35,524 nucleotides of DNA from an uncultured Gammaproteobacteria bacterium. GTDB lineage: Bacteria; Pseudomonadota; Gammaproteobacteria; CAMYKB01. The position numbers were made by a program, and so were the translations under genes. The DNA lies in assembly GCA_947258875.1 (NCBI GenBank), contig CAMYKB010000028.1:912-36435 (forward strand), written 5' to 3'. Under the pieces are notes generated by a model. It made no database searches, had not been told where the DNA came from, and saw only the letters and a list, made by a program, of their open reading frames with translations. Below are positions 26,421-34,905 of this stretch, piece after piece; position 1 is the stretch's first letter, and the number at the start of each line of letters is the position of its first letter.

Positions 26421-29354
26421 TTACTCAAAGACCTCGTCAATAGGTACGATAAGCACACTGTCAGAGGAAAATTGCATAGTCAGATCCTGAATCAACTTAT
26501 CCTCAGCGTACAGCTGCTGATTTTTTTCCGTATTGTATGCCAAGGGTGAAGAGCTATTGTTGATCAAGCGCTCACGCAATTCTTGTGCATCTTTGGTAAC
26601 GAAAACAAACTTGACATTGTCAACCTGCAAATGTCGCTTAATACTTGCATTGACATCATCAGCGGTTAACCGCGCAAGCCCATCTCGTACATATTTAACA
26701 AACTCATCGGTCTTGTAATAGTGGCTATCTAAGCGATAACCAAGCTGGCGATCCTGGCTCTTGGTTAACAGGCCAACAAATTTACTCAGGTAATCACGTG
26801 TGATATTGAAATCATCTTCACTGATACCCTTCTCTAACATGCCCAGTAATTCGTACATTGCTGTGCGCGTAGCGAAATGCGCATCATTTGCCGTACGCAG
26901 CGGTCTGATCCATATCTGAAAAATCTGCTGCGACCGGCCCAGGTTCGTATCAGGATGAAACTGGTGCATGCCCCGCGGGAAATATTCGATGTAGGCGTAG
27001 TCGCCATAATTCATACCGCGTACTTCACGAATACGCTGGAATAGACGTCCATTAAAGCTACGGTGCTCGCCCAACCATGAACGCGCCAGCCACAACGCCA
27101 CCCAATCCGGGTCACCACGACGCACTGAGATCGGAAAACCAAAAGACACTGCTGTTGCCGGTGTTTTTTTCTCGATAATCAGTGCTTGATGGCCCTTGAA
27201 AGATAGCGGTTGCGGGAGCTCCACTGGTTGCATGCTACCAAGTGGTAGTTGATTTAGATCCCGCTGCAGACGCTCCAGGAAATTCCTGTTATAACTTCCT
27301 ATCAAACCCACGACCAGGTTACGTTGTGTAATCATGTCTTTATAGAACGCTTTGACATCATCAAGCGTGATCGATTCGATATCGCTGACTTCCCCCAGAT
27401 TCAGGCTGCCGTACGGGTGCTCGTCCAGATAGATATAGTTATATAAAACTTCCTTGGCAAGCTCTTCGTCGTTATTACCGCGCAGGTCAGTGCGAATGTT
27501 ATTTATCGTCTGCAGCTTGATGCGTTTGAAATCTTCCTCATCCCAACCCGGTGATAGTAATTGCTCCAAGGCAAGCGCATACCAACGATCAAGCTCATCC
27601 TTGTGTACCCTGCCGCTGAAGACCATCATTTCCTTATCAAGCTGATAATTCAAGCCGGACGCAAGTGGAAAATAAGCCTTGCGTATTTCCTTGATGTTTC
27701 GTTGGCTGGTGCCTGCATCAGCTATCATGGCTGCTGTCAATGCCGCCAAACCCTTGTAACCTTCAGGATCATGAACTGCACCCACATTAAACAAGAAACT
27801 GATATCCACCAGTGGAGAAGAAGACGGCATTTCGACAAACTCGAATTCAGGCGTGCGCGGCTGCGCCAACTCCGTAACCTGTTTATCTAATCCCACTTCG
27901 TCTGCCAATCCCAGATCGACACCCTTCTGTGCCAACGAAATGCTGACCCGGCGTGGATCAGTGAAATACTGATTGGCGAAAGATCGCATATCCTCAGCAG
28001 TAATGAGAGCGAAGATTTTATCCGCTGCATTTATCGTTTCCGGCGTACGTTCATAGGTGAGCCAGCGGGCGATATGGCTGGCAATCGCTTCAGAGTTATC
28101 CAGGGCATTGATAATTTCATATTTAACATGTGACTTGAGATCTGTGAGACGTTGCTCACCAACGAGTCTAGTACGCGCTTGTAACACCGCCTGGTTCATC
28201 GCCTCGCGTACGTACCCCGCATCCTGTGGATCGATCAACCTGGCGCCAATGGTCAACAAACCTGGATCTATTCGGCGTGGGAAATGATAAAAGAGTTGAT
28301 CCACCTTTCGTTCTTTTACGACAAGTTTTTGATAAAGATCGGAGGTCGGTGAAAAATAGAGTTGACCAATCAGCTCCGTCGTAAGCATGGCCTTGTCAGT
28401 AGCGGTAAATGCCGGGCCATGAAAAGCGACGGTCACCCATGGTTGGGTCGGGGCTTCCCATTCAATATGGTGTGTTACCGGGCCTTGCGGCTCCGGTTCA
28501 GGCGGTATATCGATGCTGTAGTCACCGCGCTTCCAGCCACCCCAATATTTCTCAACCAATGAAAACGCATACTCAGGATCGATGTCACCGACAATAACAA
28601 TACTGGTTTTTTCGGGACGATACCAGCGATCAAAAAACGTCTGAGCATATTCCATCTGATCGGGCATCGCCTCTATATCGCGGAAAAAACCCATTGTGGT
28701 GTGTTTATAGGGATGCGTGGTATAGGCCTTGTCACGCGTGACCTCAAAGAGCTTTTGAATCGGGTTCGAGTAGTTTTTCAGGTACTCACCTTTAACGGCT
28801 TGTGCCTCTGTCCTGAAGAGCTCCTCGCTATAACTCAGATTCTGGAAACGGTCGGCTTCCAGTTCAAGTACTTGCTCAAGATCATCTTTGGAAAAGGTAA
28901 TATGGTAGTTGGTCAAGTCGTCTGAAGTATAAGCATTCTGATCGGCACCTGCCTTTTTGAGGATATTCCCATATTCCTCAGGCGAATAATTCTCGGTACC
29001 GCGAAACATCATATGTTCGAAGAAATGCGCAAATCCGGACTTACCTGGCTCCACTTCATTACGTGAGCCCGTCTGTACGGGAATTTGCAATGCGACAACA
29101 TCCGGGTAATCAGTCTTTATCAAAACTACACGTAAACCATTCGGCAGATCACGCATAACGTAGGGCAAATCAAGCACTGTTCCTGTAGTGGAAACTCCCA
29201 AAGAGTGAGTCGACTCCCCCGCGGCGATTCCTTGCTCCAGACTTTGATCAAGACGTGATGTATTTGCTGGCCTATGCTCGGGAGTTGCCGGAGTTTGCTT
29301 CCCACAGGCAACAACTAAAACTGCAAAACCCGCTAACAGCGCCAATGCACGCAT
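26421..29354 (-). CDS. M16 family zinc metallopeptidase, predicted lipoprotein
   Basis: This 977-residue peptidase has the inverse zinc motif HFFEH (His110, Glu113, His114), with the third ligand probably Glu190 in EAQAVKGEYL. A second, non-catalytic M16-like half has the same overall pattern but no HxxEH, as in pitrilysin-type proteins with both halves on one chain. Residues 1-17 form a lipoprotein signal ending LVVAC, with lipidation at Cys17, so it should face the periplasm on a membrane. ATG 29354 has GGAG 7 bases upstream; TTG 29360 is less likely. Such peptidases degrade peptides or small proteins. Adjacent methyltransferase and TonB-type genes may be linked. Confidence 0.92.
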   Translation of the reverse strand: MRALALLAGFAVLVVACGKQTPATPEHRPANTSRLDQSLEQGIAAGESTHSLGVSTTGTVLDLPYVMRDLPNGLRVVLIKTDYPDVVALQIPVQTGSRNEVEPGKSGFAHFFEHMMFRGTENYSPEEYGNILKKAGADQNAYTSDDLTNYHITFSKDDLEQVLELEADRFQNLSYSEELFRTEAQAVKGEYLKNYSNPIQKLFEVTRDKAYTTHPYKHTTMGFFRDIEAMPDQMEYAQTFFDRWYRPEKTSIVIVGDIDPEYAFSLVEKYWGGWKRGDYSIDIPPEPEPQGPVTHHIEWEAPTQPWVTVAFHGPAFTATDKAMLTTELIGQLYFSPTSDLYQKLVVKERKVDQLFYHFPRRIDPGLLTIGARLIDPQDAGYVREAMNQAVLQARTRLVGEQRLTDLKSHVKYEIINALDNSEAIASHIARWLTYERTPETINAADKIFALITAEDMRSFANQYFTDPRRVSISLAQKGVDLGLADEVGLDKQVTELAQPRTPEFEFVEMPSSSPLVDISFLFNVGAVHDPEGYKGLAALTAAMIADAGTSQRNIKEIRKAYFPLASGLNYQLDKEMMVFSGRVHKDELDRWYALALEQLLSPGWDEEDFKRIKLQTINNIRTDLRGNNDEELAKEVLYNYIYLDEHPYGSLNLGEVSDIESITLDDVKAFYKDMITQRNLVVGLIGSYNRNFLERLQRDLNQLPLGSMQPVELPQPLSFKGHQALIIEKKTPATAVSFGFPISVRRGDPDWVALWLARSWLGEHRSFNGRLFQRIREVRGMNYGDYAYIEYFPRGMHQFHPDTNLGRSQQIFQIWIRPLRTANDAHFATRTAMYELLGMLEKGISEDDFNITRDYLSKFVGLLTKSQDRQLGYRLDSHYYKTDEFVKYVRDGLARLTADDVNASIKRHLQVDNVKFVFVTKDAQELRERLINNSSSPLAYNTEKNQQLYAEDKLIQDLTMQFSSDSVLIVPIDEVFE

Positions 29355-29694
29355 TATCAAACTCCAAACAGGTAGTTAACAATAGTGTTATTTCTCATCA
29401 GAAGGATAACAGATGACGTAATGTATGCAATGCTAGCAGCAAGTTAACGACAGTAAGGTTGATGCGTTTTCCGATCGAGACAATGACTAATAGCCATACA
29501 CACTAGAGAAAACTTTCATACCAGATAACTCGATGTTAGTTAATGGTTTCGACAGGATATACTTTTTTAAGCAAAAAAAATCAGTTATAGTAATCAGGAA
29601 AGGCTTAGCCTCACCTCCATGGAACATACTTACAACAGTATTAAAAAGCAGATGCGCTGCTATTTACGACTTCCAAAACCGAAAAACATTAAGC
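29355..29694 (-). promoter_or_regulatory. Intergenic region with candidate promoter for the M16 peptidase gene
   Basis: About 340 bases lie between the M16 gene start and the end of the TPR gene. On the minus strand TTGCAT (29430-29425) is followed after 16 bases by TATCCT (29408-29403), a passable sigma-70 promoter about 50 bases before the M16 start. No clear terminator for the TonB operon or other gene is visible. Confidence 0.35.
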
Positions 29695-30903
29695 CTACTT
29701 ATCCTTGAGTTTACGATCAACTTCATCTATCCATTGCACTGCCTGTTTTCTGTATTTGCCATACTTTTTGGCTTTGTTAAATGCCTGCCTGGCACTGTCG
29801 TAATCTTGCAATTGATAATTACACAAACCAAGCAGTAGCAGCGCAGCACCGACATTTTTTACACCACCTTTAGCGAGCCCGTTACTCAGCGCCTTTTTCG
29901 CGCTCTTCCACTCTTCCATGCTGACATATTGCTGGCCTAAACGAACATAAACATCGCCATTCGGGGCAAGCCCGGCAGCGTGTTGCAAGGCTACAATCGC
30001 TTTTTTGGTTTCTCTGGCATGTGTCCAACTATTCGCGAGCAATTCACGATTTTTGAAATTATCTTCAATGATGCCGCGCTCGAATCCGGCAGCGAGTACT
30101 TCCGCTGCCTTGTATGGAATATCCTGAAACATATACATATTGGAAAGATTAATATACTCCTTACCTTCAGTATACAAACCTTTCTTATAGGCCAGCTCCA
30201 TCGTTGCCAGAGCCTTGACGTTATTCTGAAGATTAATGTATGTACTGGATAATTGCGTCCAGTATTGTTTTTTATCAGGTGATAACTGTATGAGTGTTTC
30301 AAGAACAGGCACAGCATTATTATACTGTTTCAACTCGTAATACATCGCGAGCAACAACTGATACCAAGCCTCTTGTGGCTTCTTTGATTTTTTTATTGCG
30401 CTTTTTACATGAGGGATAGCCTTTGCATAGCGTTTTATCTCAGCGTATGCAGTGGCTATCAACATATGAGCCTGTGAGCTTGGGATTTCATCTGTTTTAG
30501 AAAACCATGTTTCCAGCAAAGAGATTCCTTTTTGAAACTGATTATCAGCTATATAGATTTGCCCAAGGTTATACATCATGCTGAGTTGAGGTTTTTCTGG
30601 CAACACATTCATATCCAGGCATTGCTTAAAGTACTCAGCCGCCTTGCCATAATTACCTTTCCCTGAATATGCGTAGCCATAGGTCTGAAGCACGATTGCT
30701 TTCTCATAACCCCGTTTCCCTGACACCAGTTTATCCAGGCCTGAGATCGCAGCGTCATACTGCCCATTCCCTATCATCTCGTGAACACGTGATAATCGCT
30801 TATAGGTGCTTTCAGATAATGTTGCGCTGGCGGCATAAAGTTGGGTCGTCACTGTAAGAGTGACCAGACACAAGCCGAAAATAACTAATAATTTTTTTAG
30901 CAT
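29695..30903 (-). CDS. Secreted tetratricopeptide-repeat protein of the TonB2-type operon
   Basis: This 402-residue protein has a Sec signal peptide (basic MLKK, hydrophobic core to about residue 20, cleavage near YAAS). It is followed by some ten helical TPR-like pairs, for example NYGKAAEYFKQCLDMNVLP, NAVPVLETLIQLSPDKKQYW and DYDSARQAFNKAKKYGKYRKQ. TPR proteins of this kind close TonB2-type operons in gammaproteobacteria and are periplasmic partners of the energy-transduction complex. It starts 24 bases after the TonB stop. Confidence 0.88.
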   Translation of the reverse strand: MLKKLLVIFGLCLVTLTVTTQLYAASATLSESTYKRLSRVHEMIGNGQYDAAISGLDKLVSGKRGYEKAIVLQTYGYAYSGKGNYGKAAEYFKQCLDMNVLPEKPQLSMMYNLGQIYIADNQFQKGISLLETWFSKTDEIPSSQAHMLIATAYAEIKRYAKAIPHVKSAIKKSKKPQEAWYQLLLAMYYELKQYNNAVPVLETLIQLSPDKKQYWTQLSSTYINLQNNVKALATMELAYKKGLYTEGKEYINLSNMYMFQDIPYKAAEVLAAGFERGIIEDNFKNRELLANSWTHARETKKAIVALQHAAGLAPNGDVYVRLGQQYVSMEEWKSAKKALSNGLAKGGVKNVGAALLLLGLCNYQLQDYDSARQAFNKAKKYGKYRKQAVQWIDEVDRKLKDK

Positions 30904-30927
30904 GAGAATTAGACGTATTTCTACTGC

Positions 30928-31551
30928 TTATTCAGTGAGTTTAAATTCAACTACCCGAACAGCCTGTCTTGGCACTGCGGTACCATCAACAATCTTGGGC
31001 TTGAATTTCGATTTGAGCATAGCCCGGGTCGCAGCCCTGTCAAATACACGTCGCGGCTTTGCGTCTATCACCCGGACATTTATTACGGTGCCCAATTCGG
31101 TAACTGTGAATTCCAATTTAACCCAGCCCTCTATCTTGTTCATAGCTGCTTGTCTCGGGTACTGAGGCGCTATGGTTACCAGAGGAATGAGATCCCCATC
31201 ACCATGTGCAGCAGCAGTTGAAAATTCACCGAGATAGGGGCCACCACCAATTTTAATCGGTACGTCGATATTCGGAATATCCATTTTTGGTGTTGGCGCC
31301 TTGGGCTTGGGAGTATCCGTCACCTCAAGCTTGGGAGGTGGTGGCGGCTTTTTAGGCGGTGGCGGCTTTTTAGGTATCTCACGCTCTTTTGTCTTGAGCC
31401 GATCCTCCTTTTTTATCCGAATAAACTCGATCACATCGGATGGTTCTGTTTTTCGCAGCTCACCAGCACCCTTGGTTATCATGAAATGCATGAGCATAAA
31501 CAGGCCGAAAACCACAATAAGCGCAGCAAGGAATGAGGCGATCACACGCAT
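30928..31551 (-). CDS. tonB2: TonB family energy transducer
   Basis: This 207-residue protein has an N-terminal membrane anchor (about 4-26), a Pro/Lys-rich spacer (KKPPPPKKPPPPPK at about 61-74), and a TonB C-terminal domain at about 125-205 with PQYPRQAAMNKIEGWVKLEF. It spans the periplasm and passes proton-motive energy from ExbBD to outer-membrane receptors. The short spacer is typical of TonB2-type transducers. It starts 5 bases after exbD. Confidence 0.92.
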   Translation of the reverse strand: MRVIASFLAALIVVFGLFMLMHFMITKGAGELRKTEPSDVIEFIRIKKEDRLKTKEREIPKKPPPPKKPPPPPKLEVTDTPKPKAPTPKMDIPNIDVPIKIGGGPYLGEFSTAAAHGDGDLIPLVTIAPQYPRQAAMNKIEGWVKLEFTVTELGTVINVRVIDAKPRRVFDRAATRAMLKSKFKPKIVDGTAVPRQAVRVVEFKLTE

Positions 31552-31556
31552 CTTGA

Positions 31557-31964
31557 TTATTTATCGTCGTTTTGAGCTGCAATCGACACATTGCTGACAC
31601 CAGCCAGCTTCGCCTGATCCATTACTTGAATCAGCAGACCTGTCTTGGATTCCTTATCAGCAATGATAACCACCGAACCTTCTGGGTTCTCTGCGTGCAA
31701 ACGCTCCACATTAGCCCTCACAGCCCTGATATCAACTCGTCGTTTATCGATCCAGATTTCACCGGCAGGCGTAATCGCGATCATAATATTGGCACGTTCC
31801 TTCTTTTCCGCTGTGTCAGCTTGTGGGCGATTCACATCAACACCAGCCTCTTTGACAAAAGAAGTGGTTACAATGAAAAAAATCAGCATGATGAAGACGA
31901 TATCCAGCATCGGCGTCATATCAAAAGCGGCTTCTTCTTCAGTCGTTTTATGTCTGCGTCGCAT
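31557..31964 (-). CDS. exbD2: ExbD/TolR family biopolymer transport protein
   Basis: This 135-residue protein has the single membrane helix with the essential Asp, FDMTPMLDIVFIMLIFFIVT (Asp25 in MLDIVF), and a periplasmic C-terminal domain ending in VIIADKESKTGLLIQVMDQAKLAG. It assembles with ExbB to form the proton-driven motor. Gaps of 5 bases on both sides show tight operon packing. Confidence 0.93.
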   Translation of the reverse strand: MRRRHKTTEEEAAFDMTPMLDIVFIMLIFFIVTTSFVKEAGVDVNRPQADTAEKKERANIMIAITPAGEIWIDKRRVDIRAVRANVERLHAENPEGSVVIIADKESKTGLLIQVMDQAKLAGVSNVSIAAQNDDK

Positions 31965-31969
31965 AATAG

Positions 31970-32485
31970 TTACTCATGTAACATGTGATCAGCCGCCTCT
32001 TGTTTTTTACGTTCTGCAATATGTTGAAGGCGTGCATTAAAATAAAGTCCAGACAAGGCGATAACCATGCCTGCCATTGTAGGAATTGTCGCTGCAGATA
32101 CACCTGCGGCCATGGCCCGCGCGTTTCCGGTACCCATCACAGCCATTACATCAAACACCTGTATCATGCCGGTAACGGTACCCAGCAGCCCCAGTAGTGG
32201 ACATAAACCTATTACCGTCTTAATAACTGGTAAATTACGTTGCAGGCTGCAGGAAAGATTCGATATAAAATATTCGCGAATTCGCATGGCGTGCCAGGAA
32301 GATTTATCTTTCCTGTTTTCCCAACTCGAAACCGAATGTTTTATTTTGCTGGGGACAACAAACAAATAGAACCAATAACGCTCAAGTATCAGTGTCCATA
32401 AAACAATAGCAAAGAACAGTATCGCCCAGAGGACGATGCCCCCGGTTTCCATGAAATCGCGAAATGCCTCGAGAAAGCTAGGCAT
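31970..32485 (-). CDS. exbB2: MotA/TolQ/ExbB proton channel protein (short ExbB)
   Basis: This 171-residue ExbB has three membrane helices: about 16-40, then TVIGLCPLLGLLGTVTGMIQVF and MAAGVSAATIPTMAGMVIALSGLYF. The LLGTVTGMI motif is typical of the family. It forms the pentameric channel around ExbD in the inner membrane. It overlaps the upstream long ExbB gene by 8 bases. Confidence 0.92.
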   Translation of the reverse strand: MPSFLEAFRDFMETGGIVLWAILFFAIVLWTLILERYWFYLFVVPSKIKHSVSSWENRKDKSSWHAMRIREYFISNLSCSLQRNLPVIKTVIGLCPLLGLLGTVTGMIQVFDVMAVMGTGNARAMAAGVSAATIPTMAGMVIALSGLYFNARLQHIAERKKQEAADHMLHE

Positions 32486-33332
32486 TGCCGTGATGTTTCT
32501 CCGCAGTCATCGCCACGATACCAGCGCTTTCTTCATCCAGAATCTGAACCAGGCGCTTGCTTTTAGTTGAGAGGACGCTGTGCAATAGTAGTAACGGTAT
32601 CGCAACAACCAGACCCAACACCGTTGTCATCAATGCCTGCGAAATACCACCTGCCATCAGTTTAGGATCTCCTGTGCCAAACAGTGTGATTGTCTGGAAT
32701 GTAACGATCATGCCGGTCACAGTACCCAACAACCCCAGCAAAGGGGCAATACCGGCGAGCAACTTGATCCCTGCAAGTCCACGCTCTAGTTTAGGCGTTT
32801 CCTTAAGAATGGCATCATCGAGTTTAAGTTCCAGCGATTCCACATCTGCAGATGGGTTGTCGTTGTAGACAGACAGCACCCTACCCAGCGCATTCCCCTT
32901 ATCCGGAGTTTCACTTTTTAGCTGGCGCTTAATTTTTCCTCCCTGAAGGTTAAGGGAGATGAAGCGCTCGGCCGCCAGTAGCAAGCCCAAAATACCAAGC
33001 GCAATAATGACATAACCCACTACCTTGCCCTGTTGCACCCTTTCCTTGAGGCTGGGGGCCTGGACCAGCAGTCCAAGAATAGCGCCACGCGAAGGATCAA
33101 GCGCCATGGGCGTCATTTCACCGGGAGCTGCGCCTTCCAGCCCTTTCGCTAATTTCAAATAACGACTTTTAGGCTGTCGATCAAATTCTACAAGTTTGCC
33201 GGCATCAGCCAGATAACGAAGATACTTGCCATCTGAAACCGCATTGAACAGCCCTATTCGAGTAACAACACGCTGTGATTCCTGACCATCTCCGGTTACA
33301 ACATTATGAGTGCTGAAATTGGCTACTCGCAT
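32478..33332 (-). CDS. C-terminal channel half of a split long ExbB (MotA/TolQ/ExbB)
   Basis: This frame, 284 residues from ATG 33332, holds the channel domain of the long ExbB found in TonB2-type operons. Three helices are present: VVGYVIIALGILGLLLAAERF, LAGIAPLLGLLGTVTGMIVTF and LMTTVLGLVVAIPLLLLHSVL. Ahead of them is the periplasmic piece RIGLFNAVSDGKYLRYLADAG. In relatives this region is continuous with the coiled-coil part encoded in the other frame at 33304-33690. Here the two are separated by an apparent deletion and frameshift. The only close ATG has GGAG directly abutting it, a poor spacing. It may be expressed by reinitiation or may be inactive. Confidence 0.78.
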   Translation of the reverse strand: MRVANFSTHNVVTGDGQESQRVVTRIGLFNAVSDGKYLRYLADAGKLVEFDRQPKSRYLKLAKGLEGAAPGEMTPMALDPSRGAILGLLVQAPSLKERVQQGKVVGYVIIALGILGLLLAAERFISLNLQGGKIKRQLKSETPDKGNALGRVLSVYNDNPSADVESLELKLDDAILKETPKLERGLAGIKLLAGIAPLLGLLGTVTGMIVTFQTITLFGTGDPKLMAGGISQALMTTVLGLVVAIPLLLLHSVLSTKSKRLVQILDEESAGIVAMTAEKHHGNA

Positions 33333-33690
33333 CTCCGGCAACCTGGCGTACCACGCCAAACATCTCACCAATAGTCCCCATGCGTTGTTTGAGCTCAGTT
33401 TCCAGCTCACTTAGTGATTTCTCATTGGCATCATATGCTGTTCGAAGCGTTTCACTGCGCTGTTCCTGTGCAGCCAACTCTGCCTTGGCCTTTGTGAGTA
33501 AACTGGCCTGCTGATTACGCGCCGCCTTGAAACGCGCCTCGCGTTCCGCATTCAGCTTTTGCTCTGCCGCACGCGACTGCTTCACATAACGCAATAATTC
33601 ATCAAGCGTTTGAGGAGCAGCATTGGCTCCATTCCAGGAAAACAGAATAAGAGCAGCAGAGATCAGCATGCCGTGGATAATTGTCCTCAT
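33304..33690 (-). pseudogene. N-terminal fragment of the long ExbB, cut off by frameshift
   Basis: This fragment of 128 residues has a signal peptide (to about ANAA) and a coiled coil, LDELLRYVKQSRAAEQKLNAEREARF...ELKQRMGTIGEMFGVVRQVAGDASSQFQHS. This is the usual N-terminal part of long ExbB proteins of TonB2-type systems. It stops at 33304, while the matching C-terminal half continues in another frame. About 50 residues expected after GVVRQVAGD are missing from both. It overlaps the DUF3450 gene stop as ATGA. It could still be made as a short secreted coiled-coil protein. Confidence 0.7.
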
Positions 33691-34466
33691 TTAACTTCCT
33701 CCGCCCCGGCGACCGGTAATTTCAATAAATCAGGTGCAGCCTGCTTACGGGCCACACGCAGTGCCGCGTTAATTGACGTGTGATAACCACTATCAACCGG
33801 AGTCCATTTACGCGCTTTGTTATCCCACACACCCGCCTGTTTACCATCCAGCGTCTGATAGATAAGTATTAACCGGCCTATCCGCAAATAATCAACAGTG
33901 CGCACATCACTGTCACCAAATTTAAGCTCGCCCCGGTAGGCCTCTATCGTTCGTCCATACTCCATCTCCACCTGATAGGCTTCAATAATCTGGCGGTATT
34001 TTTCGGAAGTCGTGACATCAGAACGATCCATTATGTCCTTCAGGGTCAAAAGCCGTTCACTACGCTCATCCTGAAGAAAAGGCACATCGAGCTTTACAAA
34101 TTGATCGAGCGCATCGATCATCTTGAGCATCATTGGCACCACTTCACGCGTAGTAACCTCGATCTGTTCAAGTTGCTTGCTCATCGAATCCAACTCTGCC
34201 TGCTGAGCATTAACCAACACTTCCAACTGATCATTATATGTCTTCAGGCTATCGGCCTCGGTAGTAACCAGGCGGTATTCCTGTAGCATTGTGTCAGTTT
34301 GATCTTCGAGCTTGTCGATCCTCTTTTGACTCTGCCCGGCAGCTGTATTAATGCCGGTCTGCGTCTTGAGTGAACTGCCCAATGCACCCGCAGATGCCTC
34401 CCAGGCCAGCGCCAGACCTACGACACCAACAACTGTAGTTATACAAAATTTACTAGATATAATCAT
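33687..34466 (-). CDS. DUF3450 protein, first gene of the TonB2-type operon
   Basis: This 259-residue protein has a signal peptide (to about ASAG, residues 24-27). A long coiled coil from about 45 to 115 (RIDKLEDQTDTMLQEYRLVTTEADSLK...), then the DUF3450 C-terminal part with VPFLQDERSERLLTLKDIMDR and YRGELKFGDSDVRTVDYLRIGRLILIYQTLDG. DUF3450 proteins sit next to the long ExbB in TonB2-type systems and are thought to be its periplasmic partner. The ATGA overlap with the next gene suggests coupling. The Shine-Dalgarno is weak. Confidence 0.9.
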   Translation of the reverse strand: MIISSKFCITTVVGVVGLALAWEASAGALGSSLKTQTGINTAAGQSQKRIDKLEDQTDTMLQEYRLVTTEADSLKTYNDQLEVLVNAQQAELDSMSKQLEQIEVTTREVVPMMLKMIDALDQFVKLDVPFLQDERSERLLTLKDIMDRSDVTTSEKYRQIIEAYQVEMEYGRTIEAYRGELKFGDSDVRTVDYLRIGRLILIYQTLDGKQAGVWDNKARKWTPVDSGYHTSINAALRVARKQAAPDLLKLPVAGAEEVK

Positions 34467-34905
34467 TAGGAGACCCCGGATCTAAATAACAATAATTCCA
34501 TCATTGTGCCAATATATTTGAAATACTAACAGTGGCAGTTTAACGAAGATAAATCGCTAAACGGTGCTTTCCACAACTTTATTAGCAAGAAGCAGCTTAT
34601 CGTACAGATGAGATGTAGCGAAAAAAACAATGACAGCCTGCATATTGATACGAACTTCTCCCATAATTTTCGTCCGGGATGTTATAAATCGCGACAATTT
34701 ATTAGCGGTTATTATAAGTCATTGTTTTTATTATATTTTATCCCGTCTTGTATTCGCGACACTTTCAAACGCTCGTTTCAATGTGGCTATGGTACGGTGG
34801 AACAAGTATTAATTGCAAGTAAGATCATATACCCAATTTGAGTGATATTTCACAGAAATTCAGCGATCATAACAAGGGTATATTTATGTTCAATGGAGAA
34901 TTGAT
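34467..34905. other. Divergent regulatory region between TonB operon and second methyltransferase
   Basis: About 440 AT-rich bases. On the minus strand TTGGCA (near 34511-34506) with a 17-18-base spacer to TTATTT could be the operon promoter; the spacer AATGATGGAATTATTG is loosely Fur-like. Short plus-strand frames here (for example 34608-34841) have no recognisable product or ribosome binding site. Confidence 0.35.

Noticed and set aside
34608-34841. Plus-strand frame of 77 codons upstream of the second methyltransferase
   Set aside because: It lies in AT-rich DNA with no Shine-Dalgarno and an implausible composition.
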